NCBI RefSeq assembly: GCF_030519475.1
Contig: NZ_JAUMKD010000009.1
Span: 124,001-188,000 of the forward strand
Length of the DNA: 64,000 bases
Direction: 5' to 3'
Source of the DNA: Micromonospora sp. C28SCA-DRY-2
Lineage (GTDB): Bacteria > Actinomycetota > Actinomycetes > Mycobacteriales > Micromonosporaceae
This document shows positions 16,217 through 25,531 of this stretch, in pieces. How positions within the stretch are numbered: the stretch's first letter is position 1; each line of letters starts with the position of its first letter. The translations under genes and the position numbers were made by a program. Under the pieces are notes generated by a model. It was given only the letters and a program-made list of their open reading frames with translations. It ran no database searches and was not told where the DNA came from.

Positions 16217-16370
16217 GCGTGACCGGCATCTCCTCAGGTCGCCGGCAACGCCGCCCGCGCGGAAGTTCCCCTGCTCGGGGGGCATAACGGACGGCCGGGC
16301 GGGAAGCCAGGCCATCGCCGTGCAGCCGCCCCGGGACCGGGCGGCCACCGGAGCAGACGTGGGAGGCGAG

Positions 16371-16439
16371 ATGGCGTACGGCAGGGGGAGCGACCGCGGA
16401 GGACCTGGCCGGCGCCTGTCCGGTCGTACGCCTCGATGA
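16371..16439 (+). CDS. possible 22-residue leader peptide coupled to the P-type ATPase
   Basis: ATG 16371 is preceded by a strong GGGAGG ribosome site and opens a frame MAYGRGSDRGGPGRRLSGRT, ending in TGA 16437-16439 that overlaps the ATPase ATG (ATGA). The ATPase itself lacks a ribosome site, so coupled re-initiation is likely. The peptide is Arg/Gly rich and resembles no family I know. Confidence 0.4.
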   Translation: MAYGRGSDRGGPGRRLSGRTPR

Positions 16440-19400
16440 CCTCGCTGGGCCGCCTCGCCGGCCGCCTCCGGCCGCCGGTCGCCGTGCCGCCGGTGGTCGG
16501 CGAGGCGACCCGGACCGTCGGGTCGGCCGCGACCCGGCTGGCCCGCCTGGCCGGGCTGACCAGCCGCCGGGTCTGGTCCCGCCCCGGCCGGCACCACATC
16601 GAGGTGCACGGCGTCTGCCAGGACGGCGGCGACCTGCTGGCCCGCCAGGTGGAGGCGGCGCTGGAGCGGATGCCCGGGGTCGAGTGGGCCCGGGTGAACG
16701 CGCCGTCCGGCCGGGTGGTGGTGGCCGTCGGCACGCCGCCGCCGAAGCTGCGGGACCTGATCGCCACGGTGGCCCGCACCGAGCGCACCTGCCCGCACGA
16801 ACCGGACCCGGAGATCCCGCCGCCGCACCCGCCCGAGGAAGGCCCCCGCACCCCTCGCACGCTGGGCGCGCTCGCCTCGGACGCGCTCGGCCTGACCATC
16901 TCGGCGGCCACCCGGATCCTGCCGTTCACCCCGATCCCCGGCGAGGTCGCCGGGCTGCTCGGCGCCGTCGACCTGCATCCCAAGCTGCACGCCCTCGCCG
17001 ACCGGGGGCTGCGCGCCGACCCCCGCGCCGACCTGATCTTCCCGTTCGCCGAGGCGGTCGTGCAGGGCCTCACCGGCGGTTGGGCCGGGATCGTGCTGGA
17101 CGGCGCGCAGCGGGTGGTGCAGTGGGGTGAGGCGCGCGCCCAGCTCGCCGCCTGGGGAAAGGCGGAACCGCGGCTGACCGGTACCCCGGAGCGGGCGGTG
17201 GCCCGGTCACCGGCCGGCGAGCGGGTCACCCCCAAGCCGGACGGGCCGGTCGAGCGGTACGCCCATCGGATGCTGCTCGCCGGCGCGGCCGCCGCGACGG
17301 CCGCGACGCCGGTCGTCGGTCGGAAACGGGCCGCCGCGCTGGGACTCTCCGCGCTGCCCAAGGCCCCGGGCAGTGGCCGCGAGGGGTACGCCGCGCAGCT
17401 CGGCCGGATCCTGGCCCGGCGCGGCGTGATCGCGATGGACCGCAGCGTGCTGCGGGACCTGGACCGGATCGACACGCTGGTGCTGGACGCCGCCGTGCTC
17501 GGCTCGAACCGGGGGGTGCTGGCCGACCTGGCGCCGCTGCCCGGCGCGGACACCGGGCAGGTGGCGATCCGGGCGTTCGCGCTCTTCGACCCCGGCCACC
17601 CGCACCAGCTGCGGCACGCCGACGGCTGGCGGCTCGGCCCGCTGGACCAGCTCGACGCGCACGATCCGGGGGACACCGCGGAGAGCCGGCGGCTGCGCGA
17701 CAGCGGCGTCGCCCTGCTCGGTCTCGCCGACGGTGACAGCCTGGCCGCCGTGCTGCGGGTCGAACCCGAGCCCGCGCCGGGCGTCGACACGCTGCCGGCC
17801 GTCGCCCGCCAGGCCGGGTTGCGGCTGGTCGTGGCCGGTGACGACGAGCAGCGGTACGGCTTCGCCGACGCGCTCGTGGCCGGCGGGGCGCGGCTGGCCG
17901 ACTCGGTCCGGGCGTTGCAGCGGGACGGTGCGGTGGTGATGCTCGCCTCCGGCGACCGGGCGGCGCTCGGCGCCGCCGACTGCGGACTGGGACTGTCCGC
18001 CCCGGAGGAGCTGCCGCCCTGGGGTGCGCACCTGCTGCTCGGCACGGACCTGCGGATCGTCGCCCTGCTCGTCGAGGCGACCGGGGTGGCCCGCCGGATG
18101 ACCGCGCAGAACATCCAGCTGGCCCTGGCCGGTACCGGTCTCGGTGCGCTGAACGCGTTCACCGCCGACCCCGCACGACTACCCGGCCGTGCGCTTGGCG
18201 CGGTGAACGGCGCCGCCGCGCTCGCCTTCGCGCACGGCGTCTGGCGGGCCCGCCGGCTGCCGGACCGGACGGACACCCCCGCGCCGACCATCACCGCCTG
18301 GCACCTGATGCCCACCGACACCGTCCTGGACCGGCTCGGCACCGGCCCGGACGGGCTGAGCAGCGCCGACGCCGAGCGCCGCCGGGGGGCCGGCGCGGGC
18401 GACCTGCCCGGGCCGTCCGGGTTGCTCCGGGCCTTCGTCGACGAGCTGGCCAACCCGCTCACCCCGGTGCTCGCCGCCGGCGCGGTGCTCTCCGCGACGT
18501 TCGGCTCGCTGGTCGACGCCGCCCTGGTCGGCGGGGTGGTCGGCGGGTCGGCGCTGATCGGCGCGGTGCACCAGCGCAACACCGAGCGGTCCCTGGCCCA
18601 GCTGCTCTCCCGCTCGGCGGTGACCGCCCGGGTCCGCCGGGACGGCGCGGAGCGGATGCTGCCCGCCGACGACCTGGTGCCCGGTGACGTGATCAGCCTG
18701 GAACCGGGGGACTCCGTGCCGGCCGACTGCCGGGTGCTGGAGGCGGTCGGCCTGGAGACGGACGAGTCCTCGCTGACCGGCGAGTCCCTCCCGGTGGGCA
18801 AGACCGACCAACCGGTGGTGGCCGCCGCGGTCGCCGACCGCCGGTCCATGCTCTACGAGGGCACCACGGTCGCCGCGGGGTACGGCACCGCCGTGGTGGT
18901 GGCCACCGGTGCCGACACCGAGGCCGGACGCAGCCTGGCGCTGGCCCGGCAGGCGCCCCCGGCCAGCGGCGTGGAGGCCCGGCTGGGCCGGCTGACCAAG
19001 GCGGCCGTGCCGCTGGCCGCCGGCTCGGCGGTGGCGGTGGCCGGCGCCGGGCTGCTGCGCGGCGTACCGCTGGCCGAGACGGCCGCCACCGCCGCCAACC
19101 TGGCCGTGGCCTCCGTGCCGGAAGGGCTGCCGTTCCTGGTCAGCGCCGCCCAGCTGGCCGCCGCCCGGCGGCTCGCGGAGCACGGGGCGCTGGTCCGCAA
19201 CCCGCGCACCATCGAGGCGCTGGGCCGGGTCGACGTGCTCTGCTTCGACAAGACCGGCACCCTCACCGAGGGGCAGTTGCTGCTCGCCGGGGTGGGCGAC
19301 GGTCACCGGTACGCCCCGGCGGACCGGCTCGACGACCGGCTCCGGCCGACCCTGGCCGCCGCGCTGCGGGCCACCCCGGCCGCCGCCGACCCGGACGAGC

Positions 19401-20917
19401 TGGCGTTGCAGACCGACCGGGCGGTGCACCGCGGCGCCGCGTCCGCCGGCGTGACCGAACAGACCGACGTGCCGGGCTGGCGGCCCACCGGCGGCCTGCC
19501 CTTCGAACCGTCCCGGGGCTACCACGCCACCGTGGGCGAGGACGGGCACCGGCGGCTGCTCAGCGTGAAGGGCGCGCCGGAGACGGTGCTGCCCCGGTGC
19601 GCGTACCGGCGGGTCGACGGGCACGACCAGCCGCTGGACGACGGTGGCCGGGACGACCTGCACCGGCTGCTCGCCGAGCGGGCCGGGGCGGGGCACCGGA
19701 TCCTCGCCGTCGCCGAGTGCCCGGTGGACGACCCGGCGATCGGCGACGACGACGTACGCGACCTGGTGTTCGTCGGCTTCCTGGCGCTCGCCGACGGGGT
19801 GCGGGACAGCGCGGCGCCGGCCGTGCGGCGGATCCGCCAGGCCGGCGTGCACACCATCATGATCACCGGCGACCATCCGGCCACCGCCGAGGCGATCGCC
19901 GCCACCATCAGCGACGGCGACGACCAGCAGGTGGTCACCGCCACCGAACTCGACCAGCTCGACGACGACGCGCTGGCCGAGCGGTTGGCCCGCACCGACG
20001 TGGTGGCCCGCTGCACGCCCGCGCACAAGGTCCGGATCATCCAGGCGTTGCAGAAGTGCGGCCGTACCGTCGCGATGACCGGCGACGGCGCCAACGACGC
20101 GCCGGCCATCCGGCTCGCCGACGTCGGCATCGCGCTCGGCCAGCGCGGCACCCCGGCCGCCCGGGCCGCGGCCGACCTGGTGGTCACCGACGACCGGCTG
20201 GAGACCATCATCGCCACCCTGGTGGAGGGGCGGGCGATGTGGTCGTCGGTACGCCACGCGCTGAGCATCCTGGTCGGCGGGAACCTCGGTGAGATCGCGT
20301 TCAGCGTGCTGAGCGCCGCCACCACCGGCCGTTCCGCGCTCACCGGCCGGCAACTGCTGCTGGTCAACCTGCTCACCGACCTGGCGCCGGCGCTGGCCAT
20401 CGCGATCCGCCCACCCGGCGCCGACCACGCCGACGGGCTGCTCCGGGAGGGGCCGGACCGGTCGCTCGGCGAGACGCTCACCCGTGAGATCGGGTTGCGC
20501 GCCGCGGCCACCACGCTGGGCGCCACCGCCGGCTGGACGCTGGCCCGGTACACCGGACGGCGCCGGCGGGCCGGCACCGTCGCCCTGGTCTCGCTGGTCG
20601 GCACCCAGCTCGGGCAGACCGTGCTGGCCGGTGGCACCAGCCCGGCCGTGCTCGCCTCCACCGCCGCGTCCCTCGGCGTGCTGGTGGCGGTGGTGCAGAC
20701 GCCCGGCGTCAGCCAGTTCTTCGGCTGCACCCCGCTCGGGCCGGTGGGCTGGACCATCGCCACCGGGTCGGCGCTCGGCGCCACCGTCGCCAACGGCGCG
20801 CTCACCCGGCTGGTGGCCCGGCTGCCCCAGACCCACCCGGCCGGGTCGGACGGCCCACCCGGCTCCTCCGCCGCTGATCCACCGGTCGACGACGACCGCT
20901 CGGCGGAGCCGGGCTGA
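16436..20917 (+). CDS. large cation-translocating P-type ATPase (CtpI-like)
   Basis: 1493-residue membrane pump. An N-terminal extension includes an HMA-like fold (HHIEVHGVCQDGGDLLARQVEAALERMPGVEWARV) and a second, degenerate HAD/P-type-like half up to ~residue 620. The canonical half follows: actuator TDESSLTGESLPVGK (~780), phosphorylation motif DKTGTLTEG (Asp 938), nucleotide-binding KGAPETVLP and hinge MTGDGANDAPAI (~1214), ending in C-terminal helices. Length and duplicated layout match mycobacterial CtpI. The transported ion cannot be read from the sequence; the family is usually linked to divalent cations. A metallo-beta-lactamase-fold gene follows after 68 bp. Confidence 0.9.
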   Translation: MTSLGRLAGRLRPPVAVPPVVGEATRTVGSAATRLARLAGLTSRRVWSRPGRHHIEVHGVCQDGGDLLARQVEAALERMPGVEWARVNAPSGRVVVAVGTPPPKLRDLIATVARTERTCPHEPDPEIPPPHPPEEGPRTPRTLGALASDALGLTISAATRILPFTPIPGEVAGLLGAVDLHPKLHALADRGLRADPRADLIFPFAEAVVQGLTGGWAGIVLDGAQRVVQWGEARAQLAAWGKAEPRLTGTPERAVARSPAGERVTPKPDGPVERYAHRMLLAGAAAATAATPVVGRKRAAALGLSALPKAPGSGREGYAAQLGRILARRGVIAMDRSVLRDLDRIDTLVLDAAVLGSNRGVLADLAPLPGADTGQVAIRAFALFDPGHPHQLRHADGWRLGPLDQLDAHDPGDTAESRRLRDSGVALLGLADGDSLAAVLRVEPEPAPGVDTLPAVARQAGLRLVVAGDDEQRYGFADALVAGGARLADSVRALQRDGAVVMLASGDRAALGAADCGLGLSAPEELPPWGAHLLLGTDLRIVALLVEATGVARRMTAQNIQLALAGTGLGALNAFTADPARLPGRALGAVNGAAALAFAHGVWRARRLPDRTDTPAPTITAWHLMPTDTVLDRLGTGPDGLSSADAERRRGAGAGDLPGPSGLLRAFVDELANPLTPVLAAGAVLSATFGSLVDAALVGGVVGGSALIGAVHQRNTERSLAQLLSRSAVTARVRRDGAERMLPADDLVPGDVISLEPGDSVPADCRVLEAVGLETDESSLTGESLPVGKTDQPVVAAAVADRRSMLYEGTTVAAGYGTAVVVATGADTEAGRSLALARQAPPASGVEARLGRLTKAAVPLAAGSAVAVAGAGLLRGVPLAETAATAANLAVASVPEGLPFLVSAAQLAAARRLAEHGALVRNPRTIEALGRVDVLCFDKTGTLTEGQLLLAGVGDGHRYAPADRLDDRLRPTLAAALRATPAAADPDELALQTDRAVHRGAASAGVTEQTDVPGWRPTGGLPFEPSRGYHATVGEDGHRRLLSVKGAPETVLPRCAYRRVDGHDQPLDDGGRDDLHRLLAERAGAGHRILAVAECPVDDPAIGDDDVRDLVFVGFLALADGVRDSAAPAVRRIRQAGVHTIMITGDHPATAEAIAATISDGDDQQVVTATELDQLDDDALAERLARTDVVARCTPAHKVRIIQALQKCGRTVAMTGDGANDAPAIRLADVGIALGQRGTPAARAAADLVVTDDRLETIIATLVEGRAMWSSVRHALSILVGGNLGEIAFSVLSAATTGRSALTGRQLLLVNLLTDLAPALAIAIRPPGADHADGLLREGPDRSLGETLTREIGLRAAATTLGATAGWTLARYTGRRRRAGTVALVSLVGTQLGQTVLAGGTSPAVLASTAASLGVLVAVVQTPGVSQFFGCTPLGPVGWTIATGSALGATVANGALTRLVARLPQTHPAGSDGPPGSSAADPPVDDDRSAEPG

Positions 20918-20985
20918 CGGGCACCGGCGGTGGACCCCGCGCATGGGGCCGGTGATCGGGGGTACCGCTGTGGATGGAGGTGGTC

Positions 20986-21795
20986 ATGGAAGGACAGCCG
21001 GAGGTCACGTTCGTCGGCACCGCCACCACCGTGCTGCGGATCGGCGGGTTCACCCTGCTGACCGACCCGAACTTCCTGCACCGCGGGGAGCGGGCGTACC
21101 TGGGCAAGGGACTGTGGTCGCGGCGGCGTACCGACCCGGCGCTGCGGATCGCCCAACTGCCGTCGCTGGACGCGGTGCTCCTGTCCCACCTGCACGGCGA
21201 CCACTTCGACCGGGTGGCCCGGCGGGAGCTGGACCGGGAGCTGACGATCGTCACCACCCCGGCCGCGGAACGGAAACTGCGCCGGTGGGGTTTCCGGGCG
21301 GCGGAAGGGCTGCCCACCTGGCGGTCGCGGGAGCTGCGCCGCGACGGTGAGACCCTGCGACTGACCGCCATGCCCGGCCAGCACGGGCCCGGTCTGGTGG
21401 ACCGGCTGATGCCCGACGTGATGGGCACGATGATCGACCTCGAACGGGACGGCTCCCGACAGTTCCGCCTCTACGTCACCGGCGACACGCTGAACAAGCC
21501 ACTGCTCGCCGCCATCCCCGAGCGGTACCCGGACATCGACGCCATGCTCATCCACCTCGGCGGCACCAAGATCGCCGGCATCCTGCTCACCATGGACGCC
21601 CAACAGGGCGCCGACCTGGTCGAGCTGGTCCACCCCAAGCTGACGGTGCCGATCCACTACGACGACTACCCGGTGTTCCGCTCGCCGCTGGGCCACTTCG
21701 TGATGGAGGCCCGCCGGCGCGGCTTCGTGCAGCGGGTGCGCACGATCGCGCGCGGCGAGACGGTCCCGCTCACCCCGGTCACCCCACCGGCCTGA
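20986..21795 (+). CDS. MBL-fold metallo-hydrolase, UlaG/NAPE-PLD-like
   Basis: 269 residues. Metal ligands are visible in HLHGDHFD (HxHxDH), with a further His in the MPGQHGPG segment, Asp in YVTGDTLN and a C-terminal His in VPIHYDDY. The opening EVTFVGTATTVLRIGGFTLLTDPNFLHRG is typical of the UlaG-like branch that hydrolyses phosphodiester or lactone bonds. ATG 20986 has GGAGG five bases upstream and is preferred over an in-frame ATG at 20974. It may be cotranscribed with the P-type ATPase. The substrate is unknown. Confidence 0.9.
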   Translation: MEGQPEVTFVGTATTVLRIGGFTLLTDPNFLHRGERAYLGKGLWSRRRTDPALRIAQLPSLDAVLLSHLHGDHFDRVARRELDRELTIVTTPAAERKLRRWGFRAAEGLPTWRSRELRRDGETLRLTAMPGQHGPGLVDRLMPDVMGTMIDLERDGSRQFRLYVTGDTLNKPLLAAIPERYPDIDAMLIHLGGTKIAGILLTMDAQQGADLVELVHPKLTVPIHYDDYPVFRSPLGHFVMEARRRGFVQRVRTIARGETVPLTPVTPPA

Positions 21796-22053
21796 ACCGC
21801 CCGCCGCCGGGCCGCGCCCCGGCATGGCGGGTCCGGGCGTACGCACCACGCGCCCAACCGCTGACTGGCGCAGCGCCCGGTCGGGTTCACCACGGTGCCC
21901 CGCCCACCTGCCCCGTCCACGGGGGCAGCTCGACAGGACCCGCGGCCATACCCAGCCATGGGCGCACCGAGCCCGGGTTTGCTCGCGGTGGAGATGCCGA
22001 CGCCGCCTGCCGGCCGGTGTGGCCGGAGGCGGCGTCCGCTGGGTCGGGACCGG

Positions 22054-22479
22054 TCAGCCGCGCTCGGAGATCGCCTCGATGAGGTCACCCACCGGGCGCT
22101 CCGGCAGCGAGCGGGCCACGTCGGCGACGGCCACGATGCCGACGAGCTCGTGCCCGTCGATCACCGGCAACCGGCGCACCTTGTGCTGACCCATGGTGCG
22201 CAGGATCTCGGCCGCGTCGTCGTCCGCGCCGATGGTCACCGCCTCGCCCTGGGCAAGCTCGCCGGCGGTGACACTGCCCGGGTCGCGGCCCTCGGCGAGC
22301 ACCTTCACCACGATGTCGCGGTCGGTCAGCATGCCCTTGAGCCGGTTGTCCTGACCACAGATCGGCAGCGATCCGACGCCGAGCTGCGCCATCTGCTTGG
22401 CTGCGGTGCGGAGGTCGTCCTGCTCACGGACACAGGTCACGTCGTTGGTCATGATGTCGCGTGCGGTCGGCATTGGCAT
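22054..22479 (-). CDS. two-CBS-domain protein
   Basis: 141 residues with two CBS modules: ARDIMTNDVTCVREQDDLRTAAKQMAQLGVGSLPI / LKGMLTDRDIVVKVLAEGRD and VTIGADDDAAEILRTMGQHKVRRLPVID / LVGIVAVADVARSL. Same size and layout as the CBS protein at 10520, so the two are likely paralogues with nucleotide-sensing roles in stress. GTGAGG is placed correctly for ATG 22479. The 258-bp stretch upstream of its stop (21796-22053) holds nothing I can recognise. Confidence 0.9.
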   Translation of the reverse strand: MPMPTARDIMTNDVTCVREQDDLRTAAKQMAQLGVGSLPICGQDNRLKGMLTDRDIVVKVLAEGRDPGSVTAGELAQGEAVTIGADDDAAEILRTMGQHKVRRLPVIDGHELVGIVAVADVARSLPERPVGDLIEAISERG

Positions 22480-22639
22480 GACACCTCACTTCCGGGGGGT
22501 TGTTGCCGTTTCTCCTACCCCCGCCGGTGGCGCCCATGCACGGACCAGGGCGCAGCAGCAGACTCCAGGGCCACCCGGCGTTCGCCATGTTCCTGCTCGA
22601 CGTGCCAGCACCGGCTGACGCCGCGGCTACCCTCACCCG

Positions 22640-23281
22640 GTGAGTTTCGGCACGTACGCGCGGAAGGTCCGGGACCGGTCGCTGCCGTACGGCCTCCGCG
22701 TGTCGGCGCTGCGGTCCTGCGTCCAGCTCTACCGGCCGATCGGATTCCACGCGACGTTGAGTTTTCTCGCGGAGATCGCCGGGCCCTACCAGCGGGATGA
22801 GGGGGCGCTCCTGAGGGCGCTCGACGCCATCGAGGCCAGCCGCGCCCGGTGGCACGCCGAGGTACGGGACTACGCCCACAGACGCCGCCGGGCCAAGCGA
22901 CGCGGCCAGCGCGTCCCGCCCGTCGGCGAAACCAACCCGAACGGCTCGCCACGGATCTGGTACGGCGCGGCCCGGCAGGCGGCGTTGTCCGCCCTGCGCT
23001 ACTGGAGCCGCGGACGGCTCCCCGCGTTGACCGCGACCGGTGACAGGACAGCCAACACGATCGACACCCTGGTTGCCGCCGCCCTGTCGTCGGGTGGTGA
23101 CCTGACAGCGGAGCAGCGGCAGCTTCTCGCTGTCGCCGTAGCGGAGCTGCGGCAACGGATGCCCGGCCTCTGGTCCGACGACCAGGTCGGCTACTTCCGC
23201 GCCCTGGACCTGTTCCGGGTCGCGTACCTGGTGGAGACCGCCGGCGACGACGGACAGCCGCGACCATCGTCGGCCGGCTAG
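22640..23281 (+). CDS. conserved-looking hypothetical protein
   Basis: 213 residues, no family recognised. It begins MSFGTYARKVRDRSLPYGLRVSALRSCVQLY, has a strongly basic stretch (HRRRRAKRRGQR, ~residues 80-92), and a C-terminal half that looks all-helical (LAVAVAELRQRMPGLWSDDQVGYFRALDLFRVAYLVE). No membrane segment or signal peptide. The GTG start is backed by a leaderless -10 TACCCT (22628-22633) six bases upstream. Monocistronic as far as can be seen. Confidence 0.7.
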   Translation: MSFGTYARKVRDRSLPYGLRVSALRSCVQLYRPIGFHATLSFLAEIAGPYQRDEGALLRALDAIEASRARWHAEVRDYAHRRRRAKRRGQRVPPVGETNPNGSPRIWYGAARQAALSALRYWSRGRLPALTATGDRTANTIDTLVAAALSSGGDLTAEQRQLLAVAVAELRQRMPGLWSDDQVGYFRALDLFRVAYLVETAGDDGQPRPSSAG

Positions 23282-23348
23282 GCCGAGCGTCAGCCGGAAG
23301 GTGGCGCCCGGCACGTCAGCGGAGCTGCGGATCTGTCAGGATCGGCTG

Positions 23349-23864
23349 ATGGTGGCGGGGGAACGGCCGGTGGTGATCGCCGTGTGCGGGTGTCCGGGTT
23401 CCGGGAAGACCACCGTCGCAGCCGCAACGGCTGGCCGTTTCGGTATCCCGTTCCTGACTCGGGACGAGATCAAGACTGGTCTCGGGTTGTCCTCCGCCCG
23501 CCGCGCCGAGGACGGCGCCGTCCGGCTCGACCCGGGCTTCCACGTTGCCGGCGGGCCCGTCAGCCTCCGGGCCGAGACCGTGCTGGTCGACGCGGTCCGG
23601 CTGCTGGCGGCGTCCGGGGTGAGCTGCGTCGTGGAGTCCTCGGTGTTCTCCGACGAACTGCTGGATGTGCTGCTCGCGTGTGGCGCCCGGGTCGTGGCCG
23701 TCCACGTGGTCGCCGACGACGCGGTCATCGGCCGGCGGCTTGGTGCTCGGGCGGCCGGCGGCGGGGCGATCGACCGGCAGCTCCTGTCGCTGTTCCAGCG
23801 GGGCGAGATGCGGCGGTCGATTTTCGAACCGCCGGCGGGAGTCGACCTTTCGGCCAGAAGGTGA
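23349..23864 (+). CDS. P-loop kinase-like ATPase (AAA_33), C-terminus possibly frayed
   Basis: 171 residues with Walker A CGCPGSGKTTVA near the N-terminus, FLTRDEIKTGL (the switch-like segment of zeta-toxin/AAA_33 kinases), and VVAVHVVADDAVIGRRLGAR, the lid-like region with two arginines. ATG 23349 is preferred to an upstream in-frame start because it directly precedes the P-loop. The protein stops shortly after RGEMRRSIFEPPAGVDL. Beyond the stop, pieces in other frames (VDTSS near 23899, LTVDDLKS near 23920) look like the expected end of this family, so a recent frameshift is possible. The substrate is unknown. Confidence 0.72.
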   Translation: MVAGERPVVIAVCGCPGSGKTTVAAATAGRFGIPFLTRDEIKTGLGLSSARRAEDGAVRLDPGFHVAGGPVSLRAETVLVDAVRLLAASGVSCVVESSVFSDELLDVLLACGARVVAVHVVADDAVIGRRLGARAAGGGAIDRQLLSLFQRGEMRRSIFEPPAGVDLSARR

Positions 23865-24050
23865 CCCCGGTCACCGATGCGGGGTAGCTGCCGCCGCCGG
23901 TGGACACAAGTTCCTGACGGTTGATGATCTGAAGTCAACCAGGTGAGGGCGAATCGTCCTGCTCCGGTCCCGGTCGCGCGAAGGCGACCGGGACCGAAAC
24001 ATGAACGGTGGCCTTGGTCGTGGCTTGTGGGCCGTTCGGCTACGGGGCAT

Positions 24051-24923
24051 TCAGCGGCCGATGTCATCCAGCTCGGTCAAGTCCTCATGCGAGAGGGAGA
24101 GTCCCGCGCCGGCGATGTTCTCGCGCAGGTGCGCTGTCGATGACGTGCCGGGGATGAGCAGGATGTTCGGTGATCGCTGGAGCAGCCAGGCAAGCGCGAC
24201 GGACATCTGTGTCGCCTCCCGTCGAGCGGCGACCGCCGAGAGAGCCGAGGACTGAAGCGGGGTAAAGCCCCCGAGGGGGAAGAAGGGCACGTACGCGATG
24301 CCTTCGGTGGCGAGCCGGTCGATGAGCTTGTCGTCGTGGCGGTGGGCGAGGTTGTACATGTTCTGCACGCACACGATCGGCGCGATGCTCTGGGCCTCGG
24401 TGACCTGCTCCTCGGTGGCGTTGCTGACCCCGAGGTGGCGGACCAGGCCCTGCTGCTGGAGTTCCACGAGCGTGGCGAACGCGTCGGCGAGCGAGCCGGG
24501 CTGGGGACCTTCGGCGTTGCCGAGTCGGAGGTTGACCAGGTCGAGTACGTCGAGCCGGAGGGACTTGAGGTTGTCGTGGACCTGGCGGCGCAGGTCTTCG
24601 GGTCGCCGGGCCGTGGGCCAGCCACCCTGTTCGTCGCGGGTCGCGCCCACCTTGGTCACGATGTGCAGCGACTCGGGATAGGGGTGCAGTGCCTCGCGGA
24701 TCAACTCGTTGGTGACGCGCGGCCCGTAGGCGTCGCTGGTGTCGATGTGGGTGATACCGAGGTCGACCGCTTCACGCAGAACGGCCAGGGCACCCTCGCG
24801 ATCGGTGGGCGGCCCCATGACCCACGGGCCGGCCAGTTGCATGGCGCCGTAGCCGAACCGTGTGACGGTCAGGTCACCCAGAGTCCAGGTGCCGCCGGGA
24901 AGAGAGAAGGAGGGTGCGCTCAT
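24051..24923 (-). CDS. aldo/keto reductase
   Basis: 290-residue TIM-barrel NADPH-dependent reductase. Catalytic residues are visible: ITHIDTSDAYGPRVTNELI (Asp and Tyr), LHIVTKVGA (Lys) and the segment with VRHLGVSNATEEQ; VCVQNMYNLAHRHDD and ILLIPGTSSTAHLRENIAGA form the cofactor end. Length is typical of the oxidoreductase Tas/IolS-like group. An AAAGG-type site precedes ATG 24923. It is divergent from an HxlR regulator, with two perfect inverted repeats between them, so induction by a reactive carbonyl is a reasonable inference. Confidence 0.94.
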   Translation of the reverse strand: MSAPSFSLPGGTWTLGDLTVTRFGYGAMQLAGPWVMGPPTDREGALAVLREAVDLGITHIDTSDAYGPRVTNELIREALHPYPESLHIVTKVGATRDEQGGWPTARRPEDLRRQVHDNLKSLRLDVLDLVNLRLGNAEGPQPGSLADAFATLVELQQQGLVRHLGVSNATEEQVTEAQSIAPIVCVQNMYNLAHRHDDKLIDRLATEGIAYVPFFPLGGFTPLQSSALSAVAARREATQMSVALAWLLQRSPNILLIPGTSSTAHLRENIAGAGLSLSHEDLTELDDIGR

Positions 24924-24993
24924 CCTGTTGCCTTTCGTCGTGCGAACTTGGGGGGTGGCGCCTGCCGCCTCCCTGCATCAGCATTGGAGAGAA

Positions 24994-25026
24994 ACTTCCT
25001 GTCGGGAAGTAGGCACTCTGGAGTGC
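24994..25026. promoter_or_regulatory. two tandem inverted repeats, candidate HxlR operators
   Basis: ACTTCC-tgtcg-GGAAGT (24994-25010) and GCACTC-TG-GAGTGC (25013-25026) are both perfect dyads, back to back, in the 134-bp interval between the divergent aldo/keto reductase and HxlR genes. They differ in sequence, so two different proteins or two promoters may be involved. Confidence 0.5.
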
Positions 25027-25057
25027 GTAACCCACCCATCGGTGAGAGGTGCGATCA

Positions 25058-25504
25058 GTGACGACGACGAAGGCGGCCCAGAAGAGGGCTCAGGCCAAGG
25101 TGGAGTACAACGCGTTCCTGGCAGGGTGCCCCAGCCGGCAGCTGCTCGACCGAATCTCGGACAAGTGGGTCGTCCTGATCCTGTGTGCGCTGGGCGGCGA
25201 CAACAATCCTGGCCAGCCCGGTGCAGCACACGCAGACGCTCCGAAGGCGATGCGTTACTCCGAGATCTCTCGTCTTCTGGCCGGGGTCAGCCAGAAGATG
25301 CTGACCCAGACGCTACGGTCGCTGGAGCACGATGGCCTGCTCACCCGTACCGTGACGCCAACCGTCCCGGTCACCGTCTCCTACGAGCTGACCGACCTCG
25401 GCCTCTCGCTTCATCACATGACGCGCGGGCTCAGAAACTGGGCGCAGACACACATGGCCGAGGTCCTCGCAAACCGCGAGAACTACGACTCTCGCACCTC
25501 CTGA
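25058..25504 (+). CDS. HxlR-family transcriptional regulator
   Basis: 148 residues. Winged-helix signature GCPSRQLLDRISDKWVVLILCALGG with the conserved cysteine of the YodB/HxlR group, recognition region LLAGVSQKMLTQTLRSLEHDGLLTRTV and wing VSYELTDLGLSLH. An insertion rich in Asn/Gly/Ala (DNNPGQPGAAHADAPK) precedes the recognition helix, longer than in the 7128 homologue. GTG 25058 has GAGAGG eight bases upstream; the GTG at 25049 overlaps that site and is rejected. Likely autoregulator and regulator of the divergent reductase. Confidence 0.92.
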   Translation: MTTTKAAQKRAQAKVEYNAFLAGCPSRQLLDRISDKWVVLILCALGGDNNPGQPGAAHADAPKAMRYSEISRLLAGVSQKMLTQTLRSLEHDGLLTRTVTPTVPVTVSYELTDLGLSLHHMTRGLRNWAQTHMAEVLANRENYDSRTS

Positions 25505-25531
25505 CGACTCACATCTAACCGTCCAACAGCT

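Noticed and set aside
16436..20917. P-type ATPase as a fused two-gene product
   Set aside because: The duplicated, degenerate first half and total length are normal for the CtpI group, so no recent fusion is needed.
18179..20944. Minus-strand frame of 921 codons opposite the P-type ATPase
   Set aside because: Gly/Arg/Gln/His-rich shadow translation of a clear P-type ATPase gene.
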